A DNA stretch of 64,000 nucleotides from LW23 sp041287705 (lineage in GTDB: Bacteria > Verrucomicrobiota > Verrucomicrobiia > Methylacidiphilales > UBA1321): contig JBGGNE010000338.1 in assembly GCA_041287705.1 (NCBI GenBank), forward strand, positions 8,538 through 72,537, given 5' to 3'. How positions within the stretch are numbered: the stretch's first letter is position 1; each line of letters opens with the position of its first letter. The notes below the pieces were generated by a model that ran no database searches, was not told where the DNA came from, and worked only from the letters and a program-made list of their open reading frames with translations. Of the stretch, positions 17,318 to 27,348 are shown in pieces. The translations under genes and the position numbers were made by a program.

Positions 17318-18724
17318 TCAAATTCTCCTCTCTTTGAGCACAGACTGCTGCGCAGGACGGGCGTGGGCTGTGTCATCCACAATAGTTTTAATGGCAACCG
17401 AGCCGGGCTCCTGAGCATGCCTGAGGGTGGTGGCAAGACCCTGATCTGCAAGGTATTCGCGGAGGCGATCGAATTCACCGCACCAGGAAATTTCAACTTC
17501 TGTATCACGTTGCTGGGTACGCGGTGCACTAGCCGAGGCGACGACCCTGGCCTGTATGGCGGTACCAGATGCAGGTGAAGTGATCTCGACGCCGTATACT
17601 GGATCGTCTGGTTTGTGTACAATGAGCCGACCGTTTTCGATCCAGGCGGTGTGCATGGATTCGTTTACCTCATACCCCATGACAACCAGGGCCTGCAATA
17701 CCGATGCACGGCGGGCGCGGCTGTCGCCATGCGCTACTTGCAGGGCAAGCCAGTCACGAGCCTGCTGAGCCAGTTCAAACTGCTTCGCAGTGCTCAGCTG
17801 TCCGCTGAGGGCTGCGCGGAGACGCACAACCCATTCCTCACGCTCATCTTTTGCCGGATCGTCCTGCCCGCACCAGGGCTCAGAAGCTTCAAGTTCACCT
17901 ACGATCTGGTTAATGGCATCCCGGGCAGAGCGGGATGCGCGGCTGGACTTAAGGTACTCCGCAACGTTGAGCGATAAGGAGTCCAGTTGAAGCGGACGAT
18001 CATGACGCGGAAGCTTTTCAATAGCGGCGAGCTGTGCTTTCCATTCCTGAACAATCACGGCGTTGCGCTCTGGGTTCGCTTCAATCTCAGCCAGCATTAT
18101 CCAGAAACGGTCCATCCTCGCATTCTCCGCGTCCTGGGGAGAACCCGGCAGCACAGGAGCCGCCTCACTTGCCGCAGATGGATCCGCGTAGAGCTCTGCC
18201 AGTTTCTGCAAGTTGGCGCCGAATTTGGCTTTGGAGGTGGCAGCCCGTGCCTCGGTAATATACCTGGCAACTTCCTCCAGCAGGGTGTCCTCCACTGTAT
18301 CGCTTTGCTGAACTGAAGAGAGTTGCCGAAGCAAGGCGTCTCGCTCCGACGATGCAGGCAGCGCTTTCAGATCGTCATTGAGCTGGAGTGCCCGCACTTT
18401 TGTCTGGTGGCCACGCTGCATGGCTTTAGCGCGGATCTGGATGGCTTTGTCACGAAGCACGCTGACTTCTGTGGTGTAGAAGTCGCGGTAGGCATTAGTG
18501 CTTTCGAGAAGACGCTCCCAGTTCTCGGCAGTGCGCAGTGCATCAAGCTCGCTGAGAATATCATCCACGTTTTCGCGAAACCGGTGGATTTCAGCCGGAT
18601 CCGCTTCACGAAGCAGCCCATTGCATTCATCAACGCTGGCCGTGAGTACTGTCAGAGCTCTTGCGGAATCCCGCTGTTGCCTGCGCCGAATAGCCTGAAT
18701 ATCAACTACTTTGGGGCCGCTCAT
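17318..18724 (-). CDS. Coiled-coil protein of the kinase-helicase operon, function unknown
   Basis: A 468-residue protein starting MSGPKVVDIQAIRRRQQRD. This ATG (18722-18724) overlaps the stop of the upstream helicase gene as ATGA, which points to translational coupling; a longer frame upstream is just overlap. Residues 1-330 are almost wholly alpha-helical with heptad character and many charged residues (two helical blocks, about 25-150 and 200-320). A compact mixed domain follows (about 345-450, VMGYEVNESMHTAWIENGRLIV and VEISWCGEFDRLREYL). No enzymatic motif, signal peptide or membrane segment is visible. As last gene of the operon it may be an adaptor, scaffold or substrate for the upstream ATPase. 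I do not recognise a named family. Confidence 0.75.
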   Translation of the reverse strand: MSGPKVVDIQAIRRRQQRDSARALTVLTASVDECNGLLREADPAEIHRFRENVDDILSELDALRTAENWERLLESTNAYRDFYTTEVSVLRDKAIQIRAKAMQRGHQTKVRALQLNDDLKALPASSERDALLRQLSSVQQSDTVEDTLLEEVARYITEARAATSKAKFGANLQKLAELYADPSAASEAAPVLPGSPQDAENARMDRFWIMLAEIEANPERNAVIVQEWKAQLAAIEKLPRHDRPLQLDSLSLNVAEYLKSSRASRSARDAINQIVGELEASEPWCGQDDPAKDEREEWVVRLRAALSGQLSTAKQFELAQQARDWLALQVAHGDSRARRASVLQALVVMGYEVNESMHTAWIENGRLIVHKPDDPVYGVEITSPASGTAIQARVVASASAPRTQQRDTEVEISWCGEFDRLREYLADQGLATTLRHAQEPGSVAIKTIVDDTAHARPAQQSVLKERRI

Positions 18725-21700
18725 AGTGATGTAGGTAATGCCACAATGGACATGGATTGATGAGAAAACGCGCTTTGCACCGCCGTGCGCAGCCGGGCTT
18801 CTTCTTCGGCCCGAGAATGATACCACGCGCGGCTTGAGACGCGGTGCAGGGCGGGAATGATGGTCCGCAAAACTGAAGGCCGCCACAGCTCGCGGGCGCG
18901 GGCGGAATTCAGCACGCTATGATGCGGGGAATCGCACTCGATGCCCAGTGCGAAATGTCCGGTTGCGGGATCAACCAGTGCATAATCCACGCCAAATGCA
19001 TCGCCGCCGGCCGCCACCGGCTCATAACCGAGGCTGCGCAGGAAGTCCGCCACCTCGTCCACAAATGCAGACGTTACGGACCGGCCCTGGCGAACCACTT
19101 CGCTACCAGCTTCCGAAGCCGATGACCGGGCTTTGGCTCCGGCACCGTTGGTATTGATCGCATCCAGGAGCGTACCGGCCTCCTTCATGTTTCCCGAGCT
19201 CACGCGCTCGGCAAATGCCAGCCAGCCCTGAAGGTAATCCCTTGGTTTGTCTGGCGCCCGGCGAGAATGTCCGCGCAGCCAGTCACTGACGTCATCGACG
19301 GGCATGGAAGTAAAGACCACGATCTTTTCCCGAGCACGGGTTACGGCCACATTCAGACGCCTTTCGCCCCCCGTTTGCCCCAAAACGCCGAAGTTGCGGC
19401 GGAACCGACCCGCCGCGTCTCGGCCAAACGTTGTGGAGAAAAGAATCCAGTCGCGCTCATCCCCCTGTACGTTTTCCAGATTCTTGACAAAGATACTCAT
19501 ATCCTCACCTTCGCGAGACCGCCCCTGCTCTTCCTCCCACGCTGCGCGAAAAGCGGTATCTACTTCAGCCAGCTCCTCCAGTTTTTCCTGAATCAGGTCC
19601 GCCTGGCGTAGGTTGAAAGTCACAACGCCTATTGTGGGGCGCTGCTCCTGCGGCGCGCTCCAAACATCACGCAGACGAGCCACTACGCGGTCCGCTTCCA
19701 TTTCGTTCATTTGAGCGGCGTACCTGCCATCCACTCGCTCCACTTCAAGCGGGCGTACCCTAAGTATCTCAGCCTCGGGATGACGCGCTGGTACGTTCAA
19801 AGCGCCATCATAGAAGGCAGCATTGGAGAAATCGATAAGCTGGCGGTACCTGGAGCGATAGTGGATATCGAGACGGTTCCGCGGCAGAATTCCTTCTGAA
19901 AGCGAAAGTATATCCGTCGAATCCTTTACTTCACGTCGCCCAACAGCCTGGGCCTGACGTTCGCGCTCGGCGTCTTCGGAGCTGCTGTCGCCATCGTCAT
20001 TCTCAAGGCCGGCGCAATCTTCGTCTTCGTCTGATTCTAACCGTGAACCAAAGAATCGCGAAGGCGGCATCTGTTTGTCGTCGCCGCTGACAACAACTCG
20101 TTTGGCGCGATACAAGGAGGGCAGCGCGCACTCTACCGGCATCTGCGAAGCTTCGTCGAAAATGACCACGTCAAACATCCCCGATCGCAAGGGAAAGAGC
20201 CTGCTTGCTGTTTCGGGGTTAACCATCCAGACGGGTCGCAGGTGAAAGAGTCCGAGCGACTCGCCGCGCTCCACCAGTTCGCGCAGCTTGCGGACGCGGG
20301 CACCGCGCAGCGCTAGCACATCATCCCATGCCGTGCGTTTGGCGATTGGAGCACGCGCAGCAACACGTGAGAGGTAATGCCTGTTGGCCATACGCATCGT
20401 CTCATCGCGCTCGCTCAGGAGTTGCACGCGCTGCGTCCATTCTTCACGTGCCATCAGCAGCGAAGGGCAGGCTTCCTCGGCCGCAGCTTTCCAGGCCAGC
20501 AAAGCTTCACTGCGTACAGTCCGTGAGAGCTCCGCACAGAGCTCGGCGTCATTCGTGAAACCACGCCATGTGTCTTCTTTGGCACGAAGCAGCTCAAGCA
20601 AGGGAAGCGCCTGCGAGCCGAAAGCGTGGGCGCGTATTCGGAAGGACTGAAACGGAAGCAGAGTAGGCAGTGCGCCGGTGACAGCGTCCAGTTCAGCGCT
20701 ATTGTCCGCTGTGCGTTCAATTGCGGCGCGGCGCGCGGCTATCCAACTCTTGTCGAACCAGGCTTCGGCTGATGCCAGCGCTGATTCGCTCGCGCGCATG
20801 GCGTGCCAGAGCGCAATCGAAGAGTGGCATGCATCCAGAGCGGCGTTAAAATCGCGAACCGTTGTGGTTCTGCTGAGTGCCGCTGATACTTCAGGTGAAG
20901 GGCACGCCGAGAGATGCCGGCCTGCCGTTGTGACTGGTGCTACGCGCTCCGACAACTGGCGAAGGGATTTTCGCAAATCCGGCAGACTCTCGGCCTTGTC
21001 CGAAGCTGTTTCGCCCAGGGCCTCGCGCCATTGGCGAAGCGCGACCCGTTCCGGGCGAAGCGACTTCTCAAGCTCAATAGCGTTGCCGAGTGTCTGCAGA
21101 TCCGTTTCGTCAGGATCCGCCCCGGCTGCGCGAAGCCAGCTGTTCAAACGAACGCGCGCCACCCAACGACCGGGATTCAGCCAGCCGAAGACGGATTTGG
21201 GCTTGTCCAGAACCTTGCGTGTGTACTCCGCCAGTCGTTCAAGAGGTGCATTTCCGCGAGTTGCAAGCTTTTCATACACAACAGGCTGCAGCGTCCACTG
21301 GCTCAGAATCGAAAGCCGTTCGTCCAGACCATTCAGCCAGGGGGCAACGTGCGAGGCCGGTGCCGGCGCATGCGCTGACTGAGAGACAAACTGCGAGGAC
21401 CATCGAGAAAGAGATTTTATCACTGCAGCGGGCAATTGTCGCAGCTTCGGCTCATGTTCCGCAAGCCACTGTCGCAATGGCTCGGGATCTGCCATATCTT
21501 TTACGAAGAAGAGCTTATGATTTCTCAGCAGATCACGCCGATTCTTTTCCGCAGCCACCAGCGCATCGAACGCCCGGCGGAACTCTCCTAGTGCGGCTTC
21601 ATCCGTGCGAAACTGAGCCAGGGCGTGCAGCGGGCTTTTTTCAAAGCCGGAAGCCAGCCACAGGGGCGAAAGAGGCGCGACCTCCTCCACAAGCTGCTCC

Positions 21701-24700
21701 ACCGCAGCGTAGTCCATAGACTTGAGAAAAGCGCCGAGACCCCAGTGAGACACGGGAGGGCGCGGGCCTCGCTGAATCTCCATAAGCCTGTCCAGCACGG
21801 CCCTATAGGGAAGCTGGCCGGGACGTCCGGCGGGGACATCACGCAAAGCCTGATGCGCACTGTTGAGCTGCGCTTCCAGCGATTCGATCTGCCGTGCGAT
21901 GCCTTCGCGATGGGCAAGCAACTGATCGTATTCGTCCGTGGGCATCAGCGGCTGATCGCGCTGATTACGCAGCGCTTCAACTATGGGCCGGCGATCGGTT
22001 TTGGCATCACGCACGAAGAACAGGCGATCGGCCAGACCTTCCGCCTCCAGGCGCTTCCTGACGACCTCCAGCGCAGCGGGTTTCTGGCAGACAATCAGCA
22101 CACGTTCACCACGGCCTATAGAATCGCAAACCACGTTGACGATCGTCTGGCTTTTGCCAGTGCCGGGCGGCCCCTGAACCACCAGACCCGGGGACTGTCG
22201 CGCCGCAAACACTGCGGCCTGCTGGGAAGGATCGGACGCTGCGGTAAAGTAGCGATCAGCCTCGGTTGGGACAGGCGGAAGTGGGGATTCTGACGCGGAA
22301 GCGGAGGACGCGTTGTCCTGCAAATCGTCCGCACGCAGGACAAGCTCCAACGCTGATCCGGTGATGGGCCGGGAAGAAAGCTGCTTCAGATCTTCCGCAA
22401 TGGTCTGACCTGAAAAATCGGCGTGAAAGATAACTGCCGCCGCGTGAAGCTGAATCTCTCCCGCAGCCACCCGTATATCTCCGGGCGGCAGTTTCGAAAG
22501 GCGTTGAGATACGGGTGTCTCATCGCCTTCCGCTACTTCTTCCTCCCGGACGGTAATCGCATTGCCATAATCCCCCGACAGCGGAGCAAGAGCCGCCAAT
22601 GCATCCAGAACGGATTGCAGTGTCAGGTGCTCGTTGCCTTGCAGATCTTCCAGGGCCTGACGCCAGGCCGGAGCCGCGGCGCCCAGCAGCCCCTCAAGTG
22701 CAGGGTTGATGCGTATCTCTTCACGTTCGGTTGAGTCGGAAGAACGGCCAAAACCAAGCTGAATGGAACCGCGCGCACCGCTGGCCACCTCCAGCCGCAC
22801 GGGCCACAAGAGCACCGGGGCGATACGCGGACGAGTGTTTTCACCGGCGCGGGCGTCTCGCATGGCGATGAACGGAAAGCCCAGGTAGAGCGACTGAATC
22901 CCGGTGTCTTTGTAGTAATCCTGCGTGTGCTTGTGCAGTTTGCGCAAACGGTGCTCCAGTTTGGCTACGGAGAGCAGCGGCGCCGGATCCAGCGGCACGG
23001 CCTTTCCTCGCCGTGACAGAACCGAAGTCAGCAACTCCTCTGAGGAACGCGCAGGTCCGCCAAGTTCGGTCAGATCCAGACGCGAGGATGTCTTTCCAAT
23101 CGTCAGCCGTACCAACGGACCGCGTTGCAGGCCGGCCAGCATTTTGCGGTGGAAGAAGCTGAGCAGATTGCGGACGTATTCCTGTCTCGGCGGCTCTTTC
23201 CATTCTGTGGCGGGGATGGAAAGAAGGATCCATGCGCGGGAGAGCGCGATACGATGTTCGAGACGAAAATCGTCCGCCCAGCTATCTGGTATTGAGCGCC
23301 CGCAGCGCACAAAGTTGCGCAGACGTTCGTCAAGGCGATCCAAAACCTCGCGGCGGCTGAAAGCCAGCCATTGATCGGCGAGCGCCGCGGCGAACGGAAG
23401 TTCAGCGCTTCTTGCTTCACGTATCGCTTCATCCACCACATCGCGGGCAGGGCGGAATGAGTCAATCGAAGCTGAGTTTAGAATGATCAGCTCTTCCTCC
23501 GAGGGCTGGCGACGCTCCATCAGGGCGGCAAGTGCTGGAATTTCCGCTTCGGGGAACATCCGGCGGCGCTCCTGCCAGCGTGTCTGCAGAACGGTGGCGG
23601 AGATGCAAAGCAACGCGGCGGAAAGCTGCGCCTCGTCGCACCCAATACTGGTATCGCGAATCTTCATCCGCACCCGATCGGCGCGTTCGCGCAGGCGTAC
23701 AAGCCACGTCTCGCGGCCAAGACGTCTCAGGTGATCGGGCAGTGTGGAATCGATCCAGGCCAGAGCCAGCTCGGGATGACCGAGCGCCCATCCTGGTGTC
23801 ACGATTTCCCCACGAAGGCACAGCGGCAGATGCGGGTTAAGGACGAGAAGAACCGCTGAAAGGCGGGCATCCTCGCTGAGGCCGAGATCCGCCGCAACGC
23901 GTCGTATCTGAGCCACGCGAATGCGGTCGCGATCGCCACTTCCCCTGCCCCCGCTACGCTCATCCATCCACGTGGCAAGACGGCCGCTGAGCAGGATATC
24001 CCGCGCCTCCTGCCAGTGCTTCGCCTCCGCAGCAGCCAGGGCAAAACTTTCCGGGGTTGGCCAGCTGTTTTCTCCCAAACGAAGCGTAATGGCAGTTCCC
24101 TGCCCACCTCCCGTGCCGGAGATATCATCGGCATAGCCATGAGGTATGCCCCGCTCTCCGGCCAGCCAGCGCTGGACCTCCGCCCACGCCCAACGCTGGG
24201 CGGGATCGCGCGCAAGCAGGCCCATCAGGAGCTCCCGCCACTCCTCAGGCAGATCATCAGGCACGCGCAGCCCGCGCGTTACAAGGTGCAACAGAAACGC
24301 CCTGTCATGCACGCCCGTAAAGCCACGACCGCGGGTCAGCATTTCCAAAACCATTACACCCAGGCTCCACCAGTCGGAGGCCGGTGCGCACGTCCCCGCA
24401 ATGGTTTCCGGTGCTGCGTAGCGCGTCGTCTGACGAGTAAGCGAAATCTGCAACTCAAATTCACTGACAGTAGCTGTGCTGAAACCCGCAAGCACGAGAT
24501 CCAGAGGCTGTCTGGATCGAATAAGCACGCTGGCAGGCTTCAAATCGCGATGCAGAAGCCTGACGCCTGCCAGCGCGTGAAGCGCGGCACCTGTCTCTCG
24601 AACCGTGCCCCGTACAAACTCCGGCTCAGCCTTTTCGTCGGCGGAGAGATCTCCGAGCGAACCCAGCGGAAGATACTCCCATACCTCATAAGCGCGGCTC

Positions 24701-25401
24701 TCCAGACGTCCGGAATCGAGCAGCCGCACACCGTGATTGCGGTCCAGAGAGCGAAGCGCGGGATACAGTGAGGGATCCGGCTCTACACCCGGACGATAGT
24801 GTCTGAAAACAGCCTGTCGACCATGTTCATGCATCGTCGCAGCTTCTGCGACGCTTTCGGACGGAGTAGGTTCGGCGAGATACATGTCTGCTTCGCCGGA
24901 GATAACAGACATTTCACGAATCAAGCGCCAGCCCTCCACTTCTCGAAGGAAACCCATGCCACTCGAACCAGCAGAATCTCCGCCGCCGGCAGCCGATTCT
25001 GGGGAACCCGTCTGCACCAATGAACCAATCTCTGGCTGAGAAGAAACAGTGGGAGAAGCAGCGATCACGGTTTCTGCAAGGCCCTCCCCACACTCCATGC
25101 ACATGAAGTCGCCCGCTTCCATCGGGTGGCCATTGCGGCAATGGGGAGTTGTCGACGTACTCGAACCCGCTTCCGGCGCCGCATGTGCATGCGCGCTGTT
25201 CTCCGTTCCCGGTGCAGTTTGAGCGGTCACCTCAGCCGCAGGCTCGCTTTCCGCTTTCTCGGCCGCCAGCGATTCCTCCGGCACAGGGAGAACTTCAAGT
25301 AAAAACCATTGGCAGGTCTGCTGCTGAAAAGTTCCCTGGCAAACCATCTCCTCAGCCGGCCGGGCGCTACCGCAGCGGGGACATAGGCGGATATAGGCCA
25401 T
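18721..25401 (-). CDS. Zn-ribbon, pseudokinase, SF1 helicase and nuclease fusion protein
   Basis: A 2226-residue multidomain protein. (1) Two Cys clusters at residues 7-30 (CPRCG) and about 88-110 (CMECG) look like zinc ribbons, joined by an Ala/Glu-rich linker. (2) A Ser/Thr-kinase fold at about 160-420 has HRDLKP (near 282) and YAAPET and DWWSLG motifs but has lost the usual ATP residues. (3) A long helical region (420-1000). (4) A Upf1-like SF1 helicase split by a big helical insert: Walker A GPPGTGKSQT near 1074, Walker B DEASQ near 1745, HYRSRY and NVAVTRAREK near the C-terminal motor. (5) A C-terminal Vsr/DUF559-like nuclease-type domain (about 2100-2215) with FGVDYALVD and GIECDSPHH. 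It starts 3 bp after the AAA+ gene and overlaps the next gene. The helicase-nuclease pairing resembles the Hhe-type defence protein; role in defence is inferred. Confidence 0.82.
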   Translation of the reverse strand: MAYIRLCPRCGSARPAEEMVCQGTFQQQTCQWFLLEVLPVPEESLAAEKAESEPAAEVTAQTAPGTENSAHAHAAPEAGSSTSTTPHCRNGHPMEAGDFMCMECGEGLAETVIAASPTVSSQPEIGSLVQTGSPESAAGGGDSAGSSGMGFLREVEGWRLIREMSVISGEADMYLAEPTPSESVAEAATMHEHGRQAVFRHYRPGVEPDPSLYPALRSLDRNHGVRLLDSGRLESRAYEVWEYLPLGSLGDLSADEKAEPEFVRGTVRETGAALHALAGVRLLHRDLKPASVLIRSRQPLDLVLAGFSTATVSEFELQISLTRQTTRYAAPETIAGTCAPASDWWSLGVMVLEMLTRGRGFTGVHDRAFLLHLVTRGLRVPDDLPEEWRELLMGLLARDPAQRWAWAEVQRWLAGERGIPHGYADDISGTGGGQGTAITLRLGENSWPTPESFALAAAEAKHWQEARDILLSGRLATWMDERSGGRGSGDRDRIRVAQIRRVAADLGLSEDARLSAVLLVLNPHLPLCLRGEIVTPGWALGHPELALAWIDSTLPDHLRRLGRETWLVRLRERADRVRMKIRDTSIGCDEAQLSAALLCISATVLQTRWQERRRMFPEAEIPALAALMERRQPSEEELIILNSASIDSFRPARDVVDEAIREARSAELPFAAALADQWLAFSRREVLDRLDERLRNFVRCGRSIPDSWADDFRLEHRIALSRAWILLSIPATEWKEPPRQEYVRNLLSFFHRKMLAGLQRGPLVRLTIGKTSSRLDLTELGGPARSSEELLTSVLSRRGKAVPLDPAPLLSVAKLEHRLRKLHKHTQDYYKDTGIQSLYLGFPFIAMRDARAGENTRPRIAPVLLWPVRLEVASGARGSIQLGFGRSSDSTEREEIRINPALEGLLGAAAPAWRQALEDLQGNEHLTLQSVLDALAALAPLSGDYGNAITVREEEVAEGDETPVSQRLSKLPPGDIRVAAGEIQLHAAAVIFHADFSGQTIAEDLKQLSSRPITGSALELVLRADDLQDNASSASASESPLPPVPTEADRYFTAASDPSQQAAVFAARQSPGLVVQGPPGTGKSQTIVNVVCDSIGRGERVLIVCQKPAALEVVRKRLEAEGLADRLFFVRDAKTDRRPIVEALRNQRDQPLMPTDEYDQLLAHREGIARQIESLEAQLNSAHQALRDVPAGRPGQLPYRAVLDRLMEIQRGPRPPVSHWGLGAFLKSMDYAAVEQLVEEVAPLSPLWLASGFEKSPLHALAQFRTDEAALGEFRRAFDALVAAEKNRRDLLRNHKLFFVKDMADPEPLRQWLAEHEPKLRQLPAAVIKSLSRWSSQFVSQSAHAPAPASHVAPWLNGLDERLSILSQWTLQPVVYEKLATRGNAPLERLAEYTRKVLDKPKSVFGWLNPGRWVARVRLNSWLRAAGADPDETDLQTLGNAIELEKSLRPERVALRQWREALGETASDKAESLPDLRKSLRQLSERVAPVTTAGRHLSACPSPEVSAALSRTTTVRDFNAALDACHSSIALWHAMRASESALASAEAWFDKSWIAARRAAIERTADNSAELDAVTGALPTLLPFQSFRIRAHAFGSQALPLLELLRAKEDTWRGFTNDAELCAELSRTVRSEALLAWKAAAEEACPSLLMAREEWTQRVQLLSERDETMRMANRHYLSRVAARAPIAKRTAWDDVLALRGARVRKLRELVERGESLGLFHLRPVWMVNPETASRLFPLRSGMFDVVIFDEASQMPVECALPSLYRAKRVVVSGDDKQMPPSRFFGSRLESDEDEDCAGLENDDGDSSSEDAERERQAQAVGRREVKDSTDILSLSEGILPRNRLDIHYRSRYRQLIDFSNAAFYDGALNVPARHPEAEILRVRPLEVERVDGRYAAQMNEMEADRVVARLRDVWSAPQEQRPTIGVVTFNLRQADLIQEKLEELAEVDTAFRAAWEEEQGRSREGEDMSIFVKNLENVQGDERDWILFSTTFGRDAAGRFRRNFGVLGQTGGERRLNVAVTRAREKIVVFTSMPVDDVSDWLRGHSRRAPDKPRDYLQGWLAFAERVSSGNMKEAGTLLDAINTNGAGAKARSSASEAGSEVVRQGRSVTSAFVDEVADFLRSLGYEPVAAGGDAFGVDYALVDPATGHFALGIECDSPHHSVLNSARARELWRPSVLRTIIPALHRVSSRAWYHSRAEEEARLRTAVQSAFSHQSMSIVALPTSL

Positions 25402-25404
25402 GAC

Positions 25405-27252
25405 TTATTTAATACACCATTTCAAATTTGTCACAGCCTCTCGTTCTACGTTTGTGATTTCAAGGCGGTTTCCTCCTGCGACAGTGGGCTCGGCATCAAA
25501 AAGGACACGGGCCAGCGGATTCACAAAGTGCGTGTCCAGCTGATTGCGAATACCGCGGCCGCCATTGGAGAGATCCGCCAGGCAAATGCTGCGCAGTTCT
25601 TCTTCCGCTTCCGGCAGAACCCGCACATCAATTCGCTGCACCTCCCGCACTCGCTCGACCACCCGATGGAGCATGGAGGTAAAGATTTCCACGGCTACAT
25701 CCTGCCGGATGAAGTCGAAAACCACAATGTTCTCGCCTATCCGGTTGAGGATTTCAGGTCGCCCCAGCGTGAGCTTGAAGTGGCGTGAGATCTCGCTGAG
25801 CACTTTTTCCTGCATCTCGGCAAGCCCCTCCCCCGGAGATACATTCGGAACGCGCACGCCCTCGGGGGTTAGCCGGTAGATGCCCAGGTTAGAGGTGAAA
25901 ATGAGGAATGTTTCCGAAAAATACACGCGCTCGCCACGACCGGAGGTAAGCACACCGTCATCCAACACCTGCAGGAATTTATCCAGGATACGAGGATGCG
26001 CCTTCTCGATTTCGTCAAAAAGAACGACGCTGAATGGCTTCTGCCGCACGGCGTTGGTGAGCTCACCTCCCACGTCATACCCCACATATCCGGGCGGCGA
26101 CCCGATCAGGCGCTGATCACTGTGCTCCGCGCTGAACTCGCTCATATCGAAACGGATACATGCAGATTCATCGCCAAAAAGGAGCTCGGTCATCGTCTTG
26201 GCCAGCTCCGTCTTGCCTACACCCGTAGGGCCGGCAAGAAACGCTACCCCTCGCGGACGTCCGCCGCCGCCCTGCCGGGTGCCCAACCCCGAAACAGCGC
26301 GCTTCACCAGATCCAGCATATGCGTTACAGCATGGGATTGTCCCTTTACGCGACGCCGGATAAATGCTTCGGAACCAGCCAGCCGCGCCCGATCTATCAG
26401 CCGCCAGGGATCCTCTGTCACACCCAGCTTGTAACGTCGCACACCTTCGCCAATCTCGGCCAATGCCAGTCCTTCACTTCGGCAGAGCTGAGCAATACCG
26501 GCCATGTCGGAAACCAGCAGGCCTTCGGTCGCTTCCACAAACGTGGCAACGTGTTTCTCCGAGTCAGCTACCGCCAGCGCCGCCGCACCAGGCAGCGTTT
26601 TCGCCAGGCTCTGGGCAATCGTCAGACGCACACGGCGGTCCGGCTGAGGAACATTGATCTGTCGCAGGCGAGAGTTGCCGACAACGAACCAGTCCGGCAG
26701 ATCCCCTTCCTTTTCCACAATCCACAGCACTGTGTTGAAGTATGGACGTCCCTCCGGTCCTACAGGTCGTGCTGCCACGGTCTGCGAAAGCACTAACGCC
26801 CGTGTAAAACCGCGTTGCTCCGCATCCACGAGTTGATCCGGACGCACTACCAGCCGTGAAGCAAAATCTACCAGCAGCACAGTTGGCTCCGCAACACCGA
26901 GGGAAACGGCCTCAAGAACCTCGTAAAAGCGCTCTGCAGAGGCTGCCGCGCGACCATTCTGCGACCAGGTTAGCTGGAAAGTCCGTGCCAGATAATCGCG
27001 CTCTGCCGCTGCATTCAGCCCCGCGATAGTCGGAATCGTAAAACCCCGCGCGGGATCGTAAACCAGGAAGTGCCGGTATCCAGCCTCCATCAGCTCCCGC
27101 GATACGTAGGATATGAGAGGGAACGGAACCGCCATGCCCGGAGCCATCTCCACCGGGTAATGATCCCGCACATTTCCAGATAAAACAAACTGGCTGCGCA
27201 GCGGCAAGAACCGCAGCAAATCCCGCATCCACCGTGGCCGTACTATCTCCAT
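25405..27252 (-). CDS. ClpB/ClpA-type AAA+ ATPase with degenerate N-terminal module
   Basis: A 615-residue protein. The C-terminal half is a ClpB-D2-like AAA+ module: Walker A GPTGVGKTELAK (near residue 339), MSEFSAEHSDQRLIGSPPGYVG, Walker B VVLFDEIEKAH (near 410), sensor FTSNLG and the arginine-finger segment GRPEILNRIGENIVVF (near 500), then a D2-small-type lid. The N-terminal half (RSQFVLSGNVRDHYPV, LLVDFASRLV, WFVVGNSRLRQINVPQPD) follows an AAA fold order but has no Walker A, so it is probably an inactive ATPase module or substrate-binding platform. There is no ClpN repeat domain or protease partner nearby. First gene of the three-gene minus-strand operon; next gene is 3 bp away. Probably a remodelling motor or sensor of that system. 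Confidence 0.85.
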   Translation of the reverse strand: MEIVRPRWMRDLLRFLPLRSQFVLSGNVRDHYPVEMAPGMAVPFPLISYVSRELMEAGYRHFLVYDPARGFTIPTIAGLNAAAERDYLARTFQLTWSQNGRAAASAERFYEVLEAVSLGVAEPTVLLVDFASRLVVRPDQLVDAEQRGFTRALVLSQTVAARPVGPEGRPYFNTVLWIVEKEGDLPDWFVVGNSRLRQINVPQPDRRVRLTIAQSLAKTLPGAAALAVADSEKHVATFVEATEGLLVSDMAGIAQLCRSEGLALAEIGEGVRRYKLGVTEDPWRLIDRARLAGSEAFIRRRVKGQSHAVTHMLDLVKRAVSGLGTRQGGGGRPRGVAFLAGPTGVGKTELAKTMTELLFGDESACIRFDMSEFSAEHSDQRLIGSPPGYVGYDVGGELTNAVRQKPFSVVLFDEIEKAHPRILDKFLQVLDDGVLTSGRGERVYFSETFLIFTSNLGIYRLTPEGVRVPNVSPGEGLAEMQEKVLSEISRHFKLTLGRPEILNRIGENIVVFDFIRQDVAVEIFTSMLHRVVERVREVQRIDVRVLPEAEEELRSICLADLSNGGRGIRNQLDTHFVNPLARVLFDAEPTVAGGNRLEITNVEREAVTNLKWCIK

Positions 27253-27348
27253 ATCACTTCATAACTAAATCAGGATTGAAAAGAAAGCGGATCCATAGAT
27301 GGAAAGATGGAGCCTATTAAGGTCTGACCGCTCCGATTGAGCTGGACA

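Noticed and set aside
18724..18886. N-terminal extension of the coiled-coil protein (54 residues)
   Set aside because: The extension lies inside the helicase gene's 3' end; the ATGA-coupled start at 18724 fits better.
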